NCBI GenBank assembly: GCA_022361315.1
Contig: JAKSBB010000075.1
Coordinates: forward strand, 1-10,256
Direction: 5' to 3'
Source: Desulfobacterales bacterium
GTDB taxonomy: Bacteria > Desulfobacterota > Desulfobacteria > Desulfobacterales > Desulfobacteraceae
Length of the DNA stretch: 10,256 nucleotides
In this document: positions 1 through 7,563 of the stretch, piece by piece
Position numbering within the stretch: position 1 is the first letter of the stretch
Layout: each line of letters starts with the position of its first letter
Translations under genes and position numbers: made by a program
Notes under the pieces: generated by a model
Databases searched by the model: none
The model's input: the letters and a program-made list of their open reading frames with translations, nothing else
What the model was told of the DNA's origin: nothing

Positions 1-483
1 AACGCAACGAAAGCGAAAGAGTTTTTAATATTTGCTGGTTTTTGTTTTTTGGGTTCTATCTCTTCTAGGGCATTTATTAACAGGTTGAGTGATAAGTTCC
101 TGAAAGACACCGAAAGAAATATAAGAGAAACACATCAACTAAAAAGCAAAACTACAAACATTGAAGACGTTCTCGAAAATGTTTTGACAGACAAATACGA
201 AGGTAGTCCTGATTTAGATGAAGAGATTATTTCTTCCCTAAAACAAGAAGAAGTTAAAGTATTGAAGGCTTTACCAAATAAGGAATTTAAATTTAGATCT
301 TTTGACAAAATAGTTGAATCATTAGCTGAAGATAAAATCTATACCACTCAAATACAAAGAACTTTGGATAATTTAGACTCAAAGGGTTTCGTTACTAAGT
401 TTGACAAGGAAAATGGAGAATTTTGGGCAATAACACCTATAGGCACAAAAACAATCTTATCCATTGATAACAATGTTGAATAA
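1..483 (+). CDS. 3' part of an AT-rich membrane/winged-helix protein, YEATS-associated helix type
   Basis: The frame is open from base 1 to a TAA at 481-483, giving 160 visible codons, so this is the C-terminal part of a longer gene; a TTG at 49 is inside the frame and probably not the start. Visible residues 7-25 form a hydrophobic helix (core FLIFAGFCFLGSISSRAFI), followed by a charged, Lys/Glu-rich linker (about 26-78). Residues about 80-155 have the pattern of a winged-helix domain: a helix with EEVKVLKAL, a recognition-helix-like TTQIQRTLDNLDSKGFV, then a beta wing with FWAITPIGTKTI. The helix ending in SSRAFINRLSD resembles, from memory, the YEATS-associated helix (YLATT-like) membrane proteins, which are predicted to work in signalling or conflict systems; this is not verified. 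An inner-membrane protein with a cytoplasmic DNA- or protein-binding tail fits. Codons are strongly AT-rich, unlike every later gene, which suggests horizontal acquisition. The coding call is firm; the family call is tentative. Confidence 0.72.
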   Translation, partial: NATKAKEFLIFAGFCFLGSISSRAFINRLSDKFLKDTERNIRETHQLKSKTTNIEDVLENVLTDKYEGSPDLDEEIISSLKQEEVKVLKALPNKEFKFRSFDKIVESLAEDKIYTTQIQRTLDNLDSKGFVTKFDKENGEFWAITPIGTKTILSIDNNVE

Positions 484-565
484 AAAAAGTATCTAAATAC
501 TCAGAGTGGCAAATGGAATCACTCCTTGCTTTCTTCACTTGACTATAAATTAAAAGACAATTTAA

Positions 566-745
566 ATGCGGCATGATCCTTTTTCTATTTATCCGGGGGA
601 TTCAGAACTAAAACGTCTACCACACCAGGTCACTTTCCCGGCCTTGACTTTACGTATCGATCTATGGCATACATACCAATTTTTCACTGATACCGGACCG
701 TTATATACTTTACCCGCCAGATTATTACAGGGCATACCCAAATGA
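566..745 (+). CDS. possible 59-aa small ORF overlapping the rapA start (uncertain)
   Basis: An ATG at 566 opens a 59-codon frame that stays open to a TGA at 743-745. The stop shares the tetranucleotide ATGA with the rapA start at 742, the classic geometry for translational coupling. The product begins MRHDPFSIYPGD and ends in LQGIPK; it has no signal peptide, no clear membrane helix and no family I recognise. Points against it: no Shine-Dalgarno sequence precedes the ATG, a TAA sits immediately upstream, and the codons (many CTA, TTA, ATA, AGA) are unlike the GC-ending codons of rapA. A good candidate rapA promoter also lies inside it. It may be a chance open frame in a leader region, a leader peptide, or a remnant of an acquired gene. 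Confidence 0.25.
   Translation: MRHDPFSIYPGDSELKRLPHQVTFPALTLRIDLWHTYQFFTDTGPLYTLPARLLQGIPK
681..709 (+). promoter_or_regulatory. candidate sigma-70 promoter of rapA
   Basis: A TTTTCA box (681-686, 4/6 to TTGACA) is separated by 17 bp from TATACT (704-709, 5/6 to TATAAT). Transcription would begin near 716, leaving a short leader with AGGG at 729-732, nine bases before the rapA ATG. A second, more distant candidate is TTGACT (539-544) with 17 bp to TTAAAT (562-567). Both are read by eye in AT-rich DNA, where chance matches are common. Confidence 0.35.
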
Positions 746-3495
746 ACACCATAGCATCCCATCCCGGATTTGCCTCCGGCCAGCGCTGGGTATCCGAGGC
801 CGAACCCGAGCTTGGCCTGGGCATCCTTGTTTTCCACGACAAACGCACCTTAAAGATTGAATTCCCCGGCGGGGACTGTACCCGGCAATACAGCCTGCGG
901 GCGGCACCGGTGCGCCGGATGACCTTCAAACCCGGGGACCGGATCTCAACTGTAAACGGAGAAGAATTCACCGTTGACCGGGTCACTGAAGACGATGGTA
1001 TCATGACCTACATCTCCGGAAAACAACGGGTGTCCGAAGACCGGCTGGCCCCCTTTATCTCCATCGCCCTGCCCCAGGAACGCCTGCTGGCCGGCATGGC
1101 CGGACAGCCCAAATTGTTTGATCTCAGACGGGACATCCGCTCGGAACTTGCAGATTATGAGAACTCACCGGCCAGGGGGTTTTTAGGCGGGCAGATCGAC
1201 CTGATCCCCCATCAGTTTTACATTGCCGCCCAGGTGAGCCGAAGATTTTTCCCCAGAGTGCTGCTGTCCGATGAAACCGGTCTTGGAAAAACCATTGAGG
1301 CCGGTCTTATTATTCACAGGCTTCTGGTTCAGGAGCAAATCAACCGGATTTTAATCATCGTGCCGGATGCCTTGGTCCACCAGTGGTTCATAGAGTTTTA
1401 CCGGAAATTCAGCCTGACCTTCCGGTTGTTTGACGAAGACTTCTGCCGGGCTGCTGAAGAAGCGGAGCCTGATATGAATCCTTTCTCCGGAGACCAGCAG
1501 GGCATCTGCTGCCAGTCCTTTATCCGGGACAGCGAAAGACGGCGCGAACAGATCCTTTCCGCCGGGTGGGATATGGTGGTTCTGGACGAGGCCCATCACA
1601 TGACCGAGGACCCGGAGTTTTACGGATTCATGCGTCGCCTCGGCACCCAGACCTCAGGGCTGATGCTCCTTACTGCCACCCCCGAACAACTGGGTATCGA
1701 GACCCATTTTGCCCAGCTCCAACTCCTTGATCCCGACCGGTATTACGATCTGGATGCCTATCTGAAAGAGGCCAAGACATACGAAGCCACGGCAAAACAA
1801 GTCACGCAACGGCTGGATGAAGGAAAGCCTGTGGACACACTTCTGGATACCTTCGGACCGGGCCGGGCCATCTTCAGAAACCGCCGGAAGTCCATCAAAG
1901 GCTTTCCGAAACGCAAGGTATCCCCCATGGCCCTGACCGGTACACCGGAGCAAATCCGGGGGATCAACCAAACCCATGGCTTCGCCGGGAAAGAAAATAC
2001 TGCAGCCCCGACACCCCGGCCCGATCTGAAAAATGATCCCAGGGTGATTTACCTGGCAGAGCTGACCCGGAAAATAAAACCGGACAAAATTCTGGTCATC
2101 TGCGCCACCCTTGAAACGGCTGAAGCCGTTGAATCCGGACTGAAACACCACGTGGCCGTTGATGCCGCACGGTTCGATGAAACCATGACCCTGCTCCAGC
2201 GGGACCGCAACGCCGCCTGGTTTGCCAAAGAAGACGGGGCCAGGCTGCTGATCTGTTCGGAGATCGGAAGCGAAGGCAGGAACTTTCAGTTCGTTCACCA
2301 CCTCTTTCTCTTTGACCTGCCGCTGAACCCGGAACTTCTGGAACAGCGTATCGGCAGGGTAGACCGCATCGGCCAGAAGCACGATATCTCCATCCATGTG
2401 CCCTATGTGGCGGGCAGTACCCAGGAGGTTCTGGCCCGGTGGTATGACGAGGGGCTCGGCATGTTCCGGGAAAACATCAACGGTCTCCATGCCATATTCA
2501 CCCGGTTTGAAGACCGGCTCACGGCGCTGATGAAGGAAACGGGGGAAAACCAAAAGATAAATGAAGCCAGTCTGGCCGGATTGATCAGCGACGCGGCTTC
2601 CTATACCCGGGAAACCCAGGAAGCACTGGATAAGGGAAGACATATCCTGGTGGAACTGAACTCATTCAAACCGGCACCTGCAGACCGGATCATCCGCAGA
2701 ATACGGGCAACAGATGACAACCCGGCCCTTAAACACCTCATGGAGGTCCTGCTGGATCATTACGGGGTGGACATGGATCCCGTGATGGAAAAAACCGGAG
2801 AGCAGATCATCTCCCTCACCGTGGACAGGATCGCGGACGAGCAATTTCCGGCCCTTCCCGGCGGCAGCCGGATCGTGACCTTTGACCGCGCCACGGCCAT
2901 CGCCAGGGAGGAAGTCGGTTTTATCACCTGGGATCATAATTATGTCGGCCAGGTCATGGATTTCTTCCTCACCCGGGGAGAAGGCTGTGCCGCTGTTGCC
3001 AAACTCTGTGATGCTGAAGCGCCCGGGCTTATTCTGGAAAGTCTGTTCGTTCTTGAAATTCCTGAAATCGACCAGGTGCCCGGTTCCCGGCGCTTCATCC
3101 GCACCACCCCCATTCACATCCGGGTGGACCATACCGGCACATCTATACCCGACGCCGAACTGCCTAAAGGATTTCACACCCGTCTCGAACCGGACCACCC
3201 CGCATGGTTCATGGATATGGAGACGGTAAAAACAGGGCTCTTACCCGAGCTTCTGGAAAACAGCCGGACGCTGGCGGAAAAAGCCGCAGATCATATGCGG
3301 AAGTCATCCCTGGCGTCCCTTTCCGACACGTTGGGCAAAGAAACGAAACGACTGAAAGCTTTAAAAGCGGTGAATCCGGACATTACAGACCGGGAAATCC
3401 AGGCGGCGGAAAGCACCCGCAGTGATATTGCAGAGAAACTGGCCGGCGCCAGGCTCCGTCTGGATGCGGTAAGACTGATCCGTTTGGAAGGCTGA
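742..3495 (+). CDS. rapA: RNA polymerase-associated Swi2/Snf2 ATPase RapA (HepA)
   Basis: Product of 917 residues that can be followed against remembered E. coli RapA (968 aa) from end to end. In E. coli this dsDNA-translocating ATPase binds core RNA polymerase and releases stalled, post-termination polymerase. Residues about 8-105 form the N-terminal Tudor-like region, starting GQRWVSEAEPELGLG. The first RecA lobe has Walker A DETGLGKT (177-184, Lys183), DEAHH (282-286) and TATPEQ (311-316). The second has the motif V region CSEIGSEGRNFQF (505-517) and QRIGRVDRIGQ (535-545). The C-terminal RapA domain ends in the typical LKAVNPDITDREIQAAES and RLDAVRLI. It is shorter than the E. coli protein mainly between the lobes, before FRNRRKSIKGFPKR, where about 35 residues are missing. 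The ATG at 742 is preceded by AGGG at 729-732, and a TGA at 688-690 excludes earlier starts in this frame. All catalytic motifs are intact, so the protein should be active. It converges with the next gene. Confidence 0.96.
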   Translation: MNTIASHPGFASGQRWVSEAEPELGLGILVFHDKRTLKIEFPGGDCTRQYSLRAAPVRRMTFKPGDRISTVNGEEFTVDRVTEDDGIMTYISGKQRVSEDRLAPFISIALPQERLLAGMAGQPKLFDLRRDIRSELADYENSPARGFLGGQIDLIPHQFYIAAQVSRRFFPRVLLSDETGLGKTIEAGLIIHRLLVQEQINRILIIVPDALVHQWFIEFYRKFSLTFRLFDEDFCRAAEEAEPDMNPFSGDQQGICCQSFIRDSERRREQILSAGWDMVVLDEAHHMTEDPEFYGFMRRLGTQTSGLMLLTATPEQLGIETHFAQLQLLDPDRYYDLDAYLKEAKTYEATAKQVTQRLDEGKPVDTLLDTFGPGRAIFRNRRKSIKGFPKRKVSPMALTGTPEQIRGINQTHGFAGKENTAAPTPRPDLKNDPRVIYLAELTRKIKPDKILVICATLETAEAVESGLKHHVAVDAARFDETMTLLQRDRNAAWFAKEDGARLLICSEIGSEGRNFQFVHHLFLFDLPLNPELLEQRIGRVDRIGQKHDISIHVPYVAGSTQEVLARWYDEGLGMFRENINGLHAIFTRFEDRLTALMKETGENQKINEASLAGLISDAASYTRETQEALDKGRHILVELNSFKPAPADRIIRRIRATDDNPALKHLMEVLLDHYGVDMDPVMEKTGEQIISLTVDRIADEQFPALPGGSRIVTFDRATAIAREEVGFITWDHNYVGQVMDFFLTRGEGCAAVAKLCDAEAPGLILESLFVLEIPEIDQVPGSRRFIRTTPIHIRVDHTGTSIPDAELPKGFHTRLEPDHPAWFMDMETVKTGLLPELLENSRTLAEKAADHMRKSSLASLSDTLGKETKRLKALKAVNPDITDREIQAAESTRSDIAEKLAGARLRLDAVRLIRLEG

Positions 3496-3509
3496 AGGTT
3501 TAGGATCAG
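3475..3509. repeat. inverted repeat spanning both convergent stop codons
   Basis: CTGATCC at 3475-3481 pairs perfectly with GGATCAG at 3503-3509 around a 21-nt loop. The rapA stop (3493-3495) lies in the loop, and the stop of the minus-strand sensor gene (3506-3508) lies in the right arm. It could act as a weak bidirectional stem-loop for the convergent transcripts, which have only 10 bp between them. There is no T tract on either side, so it is not a standard intrinsic terminator, and a 7-bp match can arise by chance. Confidence 0.3.
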
Positions 3510-6500
3510 GCAGACTCGTGTTTTTTAAGAAAATCCACGAACTGATCTGCCGGCATGGGGGCTGCAAATAGATACCCCTGAATCTGACTGCACTGGTTTT
3601 CTTTCAGAAAGGCCAGTTGCTCCTCGGTTTCCACCCCTTCGGCAACGGTGGTGAGGTTCAGATGACGGGCCATGGAGATGATGGTCTCCACCATGGTCAT
3701 GGATCCTTTGTCTTCGGGAATATCATCGATAAAGGACTTGTCCACCTTGAGAACGGAAATGGGGAATTTTCTCAGGTATGACAGGGATGAAAATCCGGTG
3801 CCGAAGTCATCCAGACTGATCTTGATTCCCATATCATGGAGGCGCTTAAACATACTCTGGGCCTTTTCCACATTGCCCATGACAGCGCTTTCGGTGATTT
3901 CAATTTCCAGGCATTCCGGCGGAATCTGATGATTCTTCAGACTCTGGGTAATGAGTGCCACAAGATCCACATCCCGAACCTGGCGGGAAGAAATGTTCAC
4001 GGCAATGCTGAAATACCGGTTCAACACCTTTGACCATTCCCTGGCCATGGCGCAGGCCTGGTCCACGATCCACTCGCCCATGGGGTTGATCAGACCGGTT
4101 TCCTCGGCAAGGGGAATAAACTCCAGGGGCGTCACCAACCCCTTTTCCGGATGGTGCCAGCGAATCAGGGCTTCCGCACCGCAGATACGGTTTTTGGCGA
4201 TGTCCACCTTGGGCTGATAATACAGGGAAAACTGATTTTTAGACAAGGCCAGACGAAGATCCACTTCCAGTTCCACCCTGTTGGATACCTGCTGGTTCAA
4301 CTCCGGCGTAAAAAAAGCATATCGCCCTTTTCCCACTTCCTTTGACCGGTACATGGCCATGTCGGCATTGGCGATCAGGCCATCGGGGTCGGTACCATCT
4401 TCGGGGCTGGTGGTCACCCCGATACTCACCCCCAGGAAAAATTCCTTGTTGTCAATGACAAAGGACTGCTGCAGGGAGCGGCGGATACGTTCGATGATGT
4501 TGATGATCACCTCAGTCTCGTTGGTGTCCGGGATCAGAACGATAAACTCGTCCCCCCCGTAACGGGCAACAGTATCCGGTTCACGCACACAGTCCAGCAG
4601 ACGTGCGGCCAGTTGCTGGAGAAGCAGGTCTCCCTTCACATGTCCCAGGGTGTCGTTAACATGTTTGAAGTTATCCATATCCAGAAAGATCAGGGCCAGG
4701 CCATGGTCCCGCCGGGCCACCCGGCGCACCGCCATCTCAATCCGGTCCCTGAGCAGGGTCCGGTTGGGCAGTCCCGTCAGCGCGTCGTAGTTGGCCTGGA
4801 ACTTAAGCTGCTCTTCCCGTTCCCGGATATCGCTCAAATCGTTGAACACCGACATATACCGAACGGTTTCACCCTTCTGGTTGGTGATGGCGGTGATGGA
4901 CAGCCACTCCGGATATGCCTCGCCGCTTTTGCGCCGGTTCCAGATTTCTCCGGACCAGTGCCCGTCACGGTCCAGGGCCTTCCACATCTCGTTGTAGAAT
5001 GTACGATCGTGGCGGTCTGATTTCAGGAGACTGGGATTTTGACCGATGGCTTCGGCTTCGGTATACCCGGTGATGGTGGTAAACCCTTTGTTGACGAATT
5101 CAATGGTTCCGTCCCGGCTTGTAACCACGACGCCTTCAACGGCGTTATCAAAGACTTTCCTTGCCAGTTCGATTTCATCCCGGAACTTTTTCTGCTCGGT
5201 GACGTCCTGAACAATACCGGCGATTTTACTGGGGTTTCCCAGCTCATCCAGAACCACCTCACCGATTTCGTTAACAATCCGTTCCTGACCGTTGGTCTGG
5301 ATGATGCGATATTCCATATCATAGGTGGATTTGCTGCGGACGGCATTGTTGATGGTGGTCTCCACATACTCCCTGTCATCCGGATGAAGGACATCAAGAA
5401 AATCCTGGTGCCCCGGGCATACGGCCGGTGACCAGCCGAAAATCCGGTAGAGCTGATCGGAACAGGACAGGCTGCGGGTATGGATATCCCGCTCACAATC
5501 CCCCAGCTTGGCGATGCGCTGGGCCTCCTTCAGCCGTTCTTCCTTTGTCACCAGGGCGGTTTCCGCCAGTTTCTGCTCTGAAATATCCGTGGAAGCACCG
5601 ATAATCCTGAACACCCTGCCGGAATCATCCGTCATGGGATTCAGCCGTGTCAGCCAATAGTGTTTTCCGGTGTCATCCCGGGTTTCCTCCATAAACCGCA
5701 GACTACGGCATTCACGGATGCTCTGTTCCACCCGTTTTTTAAACAATGCCAGTGCATCCGGGTCCATCCGGCTTGCCAGACTGTCCAGTGAGCGCCCTGC
5801 CACTTGTCCCTGGGCAATGTTTCTAAGGGTCTCATATTGCTGGTTCACGTTCTCGAACAATACAAGTCCGTTCTCCCTGACCGCCAGCACAAAGATGGCA
5901 ATATCCACACCATCGAATACGTTCTCCAAAAATTGTTCCTGCGCCACCAGACGATTCTGGTTCTGACGCTGACCGATGGCCACGGCCAGGGCTTCCCCCA
6001 CATGGGACATCAGGTCGGTTTCCCATGCTTCCCATTGTCTTGGTTCAAGGGCGTACAGAAAAATCAACCCCATCAACCGGCCCCCCTGCTGTAGGGGCAC
6101 CGCAATACCTGAACGGACACCGGTTCTGGAAACAAAGGTGTCCAGGCCCCGTTTGCTTTCCGATCGTTCGGTATCACTGAACACATGGGGTTTGAAATCC
6201 GTCACAAGCTCTTTAAAAAACGGCCGGGCATTGGCCACGTCAATGGGGGTACCAGTCAGATCGGGAAGGCCTTCGGAGGCCTTTGCATAGTCCAGTTTCA
6301 ACAGGGTGGCCCCCGGTGTGACCCGTATAAAAGCCGCTCCGCACGGGGAAAAAACGTCGGTAAGCTCGGACAACACCTGGTGGATAATATGACCTTCGGG
6401 TTTGTCCTGAATAATGCAGTTGGAAATGGTGTTGAGTACCCTGAGACGGTTCCGGCTCCCCATGAGTTCCCGGGTCCGTTCACTCACCAGGGATTCCAGA

Positions 6501-7027
6501 TTGCGGCGATGGTTGAACAACTCGGATTCCATGGCTTTGATCCGGGTGATATCGTTGCCCACACAAAGTATTTCGATCAGTTCCCCTTCGGCATCGAAAA
6601 TGCCCTGGTTGGACCAGGAAATCCAGACCCGGGAACCGTCCTTTTTGCAATTCTCATTGGTATTGTTGGCAAATTCCCCCGGATCATTCAGGATAGCCGG
6701 CAGATCAACGACTTCGGTACCGTCTGATGTTTCTACGGGAACAATGGTCTCCAGGGGCGAACGCCCCAGAATCTCTTGGGGTTCAAATCCGAAAAAGGAA
6801 AGGCCAAACGGGTTGACATAGGTAATCACGCCCCGGGTATCCATACTCAGGATAATACTGTTCGCCGCTTCCACCAGCCCCTGGTAGTTGGGGGAACGCC
6901 GGATGCTGTGCTTCCCCTCTTCTGCTGCCTTTATGTGGTCGGACCGATTACCCATGCCTCTTTTTTCCAAAATCCAATAAGTGCCGCGCCTTGGAGGGCT
7001 GATTTTCAGCCGCCCGCATGGCAGCAT
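3506..7027 (-). CDS. multi-sensor c-di-GMP enzyme, PAS-GAF-PAS-PAS-PAS-GGDEF-EAL
   Basis: A cytoplasmic sensor without membrane segments that should make and/or hydrolyse cyclic di-GMP. Approximate layout from the first codon: PAS 45-165, coiled coil 165-195, GAF 191-355, PAS 366-485, PAS 497-614, PAS 620-740, GGDEF 746-905, EAL 919-1168. The GGDEF domain has an intact GGDEF motif (824-828) and the inhibitory RxxD site (R815, D818) five residues before it. The EAL domain has EAL (952-954), an NISSRQV segment, EITES, DDFGTGFSS (from 1073), KVDKSF, AEGVE and QGYLF, so the usual metal and substrate residues are present. Both activities look possible; which dominates cannot be told. The start is ambiguous. 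ATG 7027 has GGAGG 12 bases upstream, whereas ATG 6955 (giving 1149 aa) begins MGNRSDH with an AGAGG almost touching it; the extra 24 residues do not look conserved in character. A candidate promoter lies at 7079-7107, and a SpoIIAA-like gene lies upstream on the same strand. The ligands sensed are unknown. Confidence 0.95.
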   Translation of the reverse strand: MLPCGRLKISPPRRGTYWILEKRGMGNRSDHIKAAEEGKHSIRRSPNYQGLVEAANSIILSMDTRGVITYVNPFGLSFFGFEPQEILGRSPLETIVPVETSDGTEVVDLPAILNDPGEFANNTNENCKKDGSRVWISWSNQGIFDAEGELIEILCVGNDITRIKAMESELFNHRRNLESLVSERTRELMGSRNRLRVLNTISNCIIQDKPEGHIIHQVLSELTDVFSPCGAAFIRVTPGATLLKLDYAKASEGLPDLTGTPIDVANARPFFKELVTDFKPHVFSDTERSESKRGLDTFVSRTGVRSGIAVPLQQGGRLMGLIFLYALEPRQWEAWETDLMSHVGEALAVAIGQRQNQNRLVAQEQFLENVFDGVDIAIFVLAVRENGLVLFENVNQQYETLRNIAQGQVAGRSLDSLASRMDPDALALFKKRVEQSIRECRSLRFMEETRDDTGKHYWLTRLNPMTDDSGRVFRIIGASTDISEQKLAETALVTKEERLKEAQRIAKLGDCERDIHTRSLSCSDQLYRIFGWSPAVCPGHQDFLDVLHPDDREYVETTINNAVRSKSTYDMEYRIIQTNGQERIVNEIGEVVLDELGNPSKIAGIVQDVTEQKKFRDEIELARKVFDNAVEGVVVTSRDGTIEFVNKGFTTITGYTEAEAIGQNPSLLKSDRHDRTFYNEMWKALDRDGHWSGEIWNRRKSGEAYPEWLSITAITNQKGETVRYMSVFNDLSDIREREEQLKFQANYDALTGLPNRTLLRDRIEMAVRRVARRDHGLALIFLDMDNFKHVNDTLGHVKGDLLLQQLAARLLDCVREPDTVARYGGDEFIVLIPDTNETEVIINIIERIRRSLQQSFVIDNKEFFLGVSIGVTTSPEDGTDPDGLIANADMAMYRSKEVGKGRYAFFTPELNQQVSNRVELEVDLRLALSKNQFSLYYQPKVDIAKNRICGAEALIRWHHPEKGLVTPLEFIPLAEETGLINPMGEWIVDQACAMAREWSKVLNRYFSIAVNISSRQVRDVDLVALITQSLKNHQIPPECLEIEITESAVMGNVEKAQSMFKRLHDMGIKISLDDFGTGFSSLSYLRKFPISVLKVDKSFIDDIPEDKGSMTMVETIISMARHLNLTTVAEGVETEEQLAFLKENQCSQIQGYLFAAPMPADQFVDFLKKHESA

Positions 7028-7031
7028 TCAT
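6948..7031 (-). CDS. possible 27-aa leader ORF overlapping the sensor gene start
   Basis: An ATG at 7031 follows GGAGG with an ideal 8-base spacing and opens a 27-codon frame (MNAAMRAAENQPSKARHLLD, then a basic tail) that ends in TAA at 6948-6950. It runs in another frame past the first possible sensor start (7027) and overlaps the second (6955) by 8 bases. The frame also stays open upstream through an ATG at 7052, back to a stop near 7107. This arrangement would let a translated leader feed ribosomes to ATG 6955. It holds a perfect 6-bp hairpin, GGCTGA/TCAGCC (6997-7011). It could instead be a chance frame if the sensor really starts at 7027. Confidence 0.22.
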   Translation of the reverse strand: MNAAMRAAENQPSKARHLLDFGKKRHG

Positions 7032-7078
7032 ATTATCGGCCTCCGGGCTCATTCTCAAGGGATGAACATTTTTTTCAG

Positions 7079-7107
7079 ATTCTTCCAGGTTCTGTTGCTT
7101 TTGTCAA
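7079..7107 (-). promoter_or_regulatory. candidate sigma-70 promoter of the GGDEF/EAL gene
   Basis: On the minus strand a perfect TTGACA (7102-7107) is followed after 17 bp by AAGAAT (7079-7084, 4/6 to TATAAT). Transcription would start near 7072, about 40 bases before the GGAGG-preceded ATG at 7031. It lies 64 bp beyond the stop of the SpoIIAA-like gene, so the sensor gene could be transcribed on its own as well as by read-through. Confidence 0.4.
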
Positions 7108-7171
7108 ATGTCACAGAGAAGATGAGAATCCCTATGGAAATATCCGGGCCCGGGGGCGGTTTCGAAAGGTG

Positions 7172-7528
7172 TCAGGAATTCAGACTGTCCAGTACATCAT
7201 CGGCATTTTCAAAGGTGTCCACCATGACCACGCGATAGCCGAACCTGGGCTCCGTTCTCTCTGCGGTGGTGGTGATGGCTCCGGTCACCCTGGCCACCAC
7301 GGACATTCCCGAATCTGCCATGAAAGGCAGAACCTTTTCTGCCCATTTCCCTTCTTCGGGATCCTTAAAGGAAAACTCCCTGATATCCGATACTGCGGAA
7401 AACCCCGGGCTAAGCTGTTTCACCGCCACCTGAATTTCCTCAAAAAACCGTTTACCGTCACCGGTCTCAATCTCACCAAGTATGACATAGAGACGGTTTT
7501 TCTCCGTGTTTGTTTTAATTTCATACAT
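7172..7528 (-). CDS. small SpoIIAA/STAS-like protein
   Basis: Product of 118 residues, soluble, without signal peptide. It begins MYEIKTNTEKNRLYVILGEI, a beta-strand pair typical of a group of about 120-aa SpoIIAA-like proteins that I recall from Desulfobacterota. These continue with an amphipathic helix (here FFEEIQVAVKQL), then PGFSAVSDIREFSFKDPEEG, a second helix and a final beta strand plus helix (YRVVMVDTFENADDVLDSL). The alternating strand/helix order fits a STAS-like fold, usually a protein-protein or ligand-binding switch; no catalytic residues are evident. The ATG at 7528 has AGGA nine bases upstream. It is transcribed in the same direction as the c-di-GMP sensor, with a 144-bp gap to that gene's first possible ATG, so a regulatory partnership is possible but unproven. 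The fold assignment is from memory of family pattern; exact function unknown. Confidence 0.8.
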   Translation of the reverse strand: MYEIKTNTEKNRLYVILGEIETGDGKRFFEEIQVAVKQLSPGFSAVSDIREFSFKDPEEGKWAEKVLPFMADSGMSVVARVTGAITTTAERTEPRFGYRVVMVDTFENADDVLDSLNS

Positions 7529-7563
7529 GCGATTTAATCCTAAGCGTGAATGGATAGATCTTC

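Noticed and set aside
484..524. Small hairpins after the left-edge gene (AGTAT/ATACT at 488-501 and GAGTG/CACTC at 504-524)
   Set aside because: Stems of 5 bp without a T tract; too weak to call a terminator.
589..837. 82-codon minus-strand frame across the rapA start
   Set aside because: It overlaps the conserved N terminus of RapA and has no ribosome site or known domain.
1654..2643. 329-codon open frame on the minus strand
   Set aside because: It lies wholly inside rapA, whose motifs are complete. Long antisense frames are common opposite GC-rich genes, and the product has no recognisable domain.
5023..5496. 157-codon minus-strand frame inside the sensor gene
   Set aside because: It is a second frame of the PAS region; the main frame there has clear PAS pattern, this one has none.
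7144..7153. Perfect 10-bp palindrome CCGGGCCCGG downstream of the SpoIIAA-like gene, considered as a terminator
   Set aside because: It has no loop and no T tract on the minus strand, so it is probably just a GC-rich chance palindrome.
6776..7537. 253-codon open frame on the plus strand across the sensor 5' end and the SpoIIAA-like gene
   Set aside because: It is antisense to two supported genes, has low-complexity-like composition, no ribosome site and no family resemblance.
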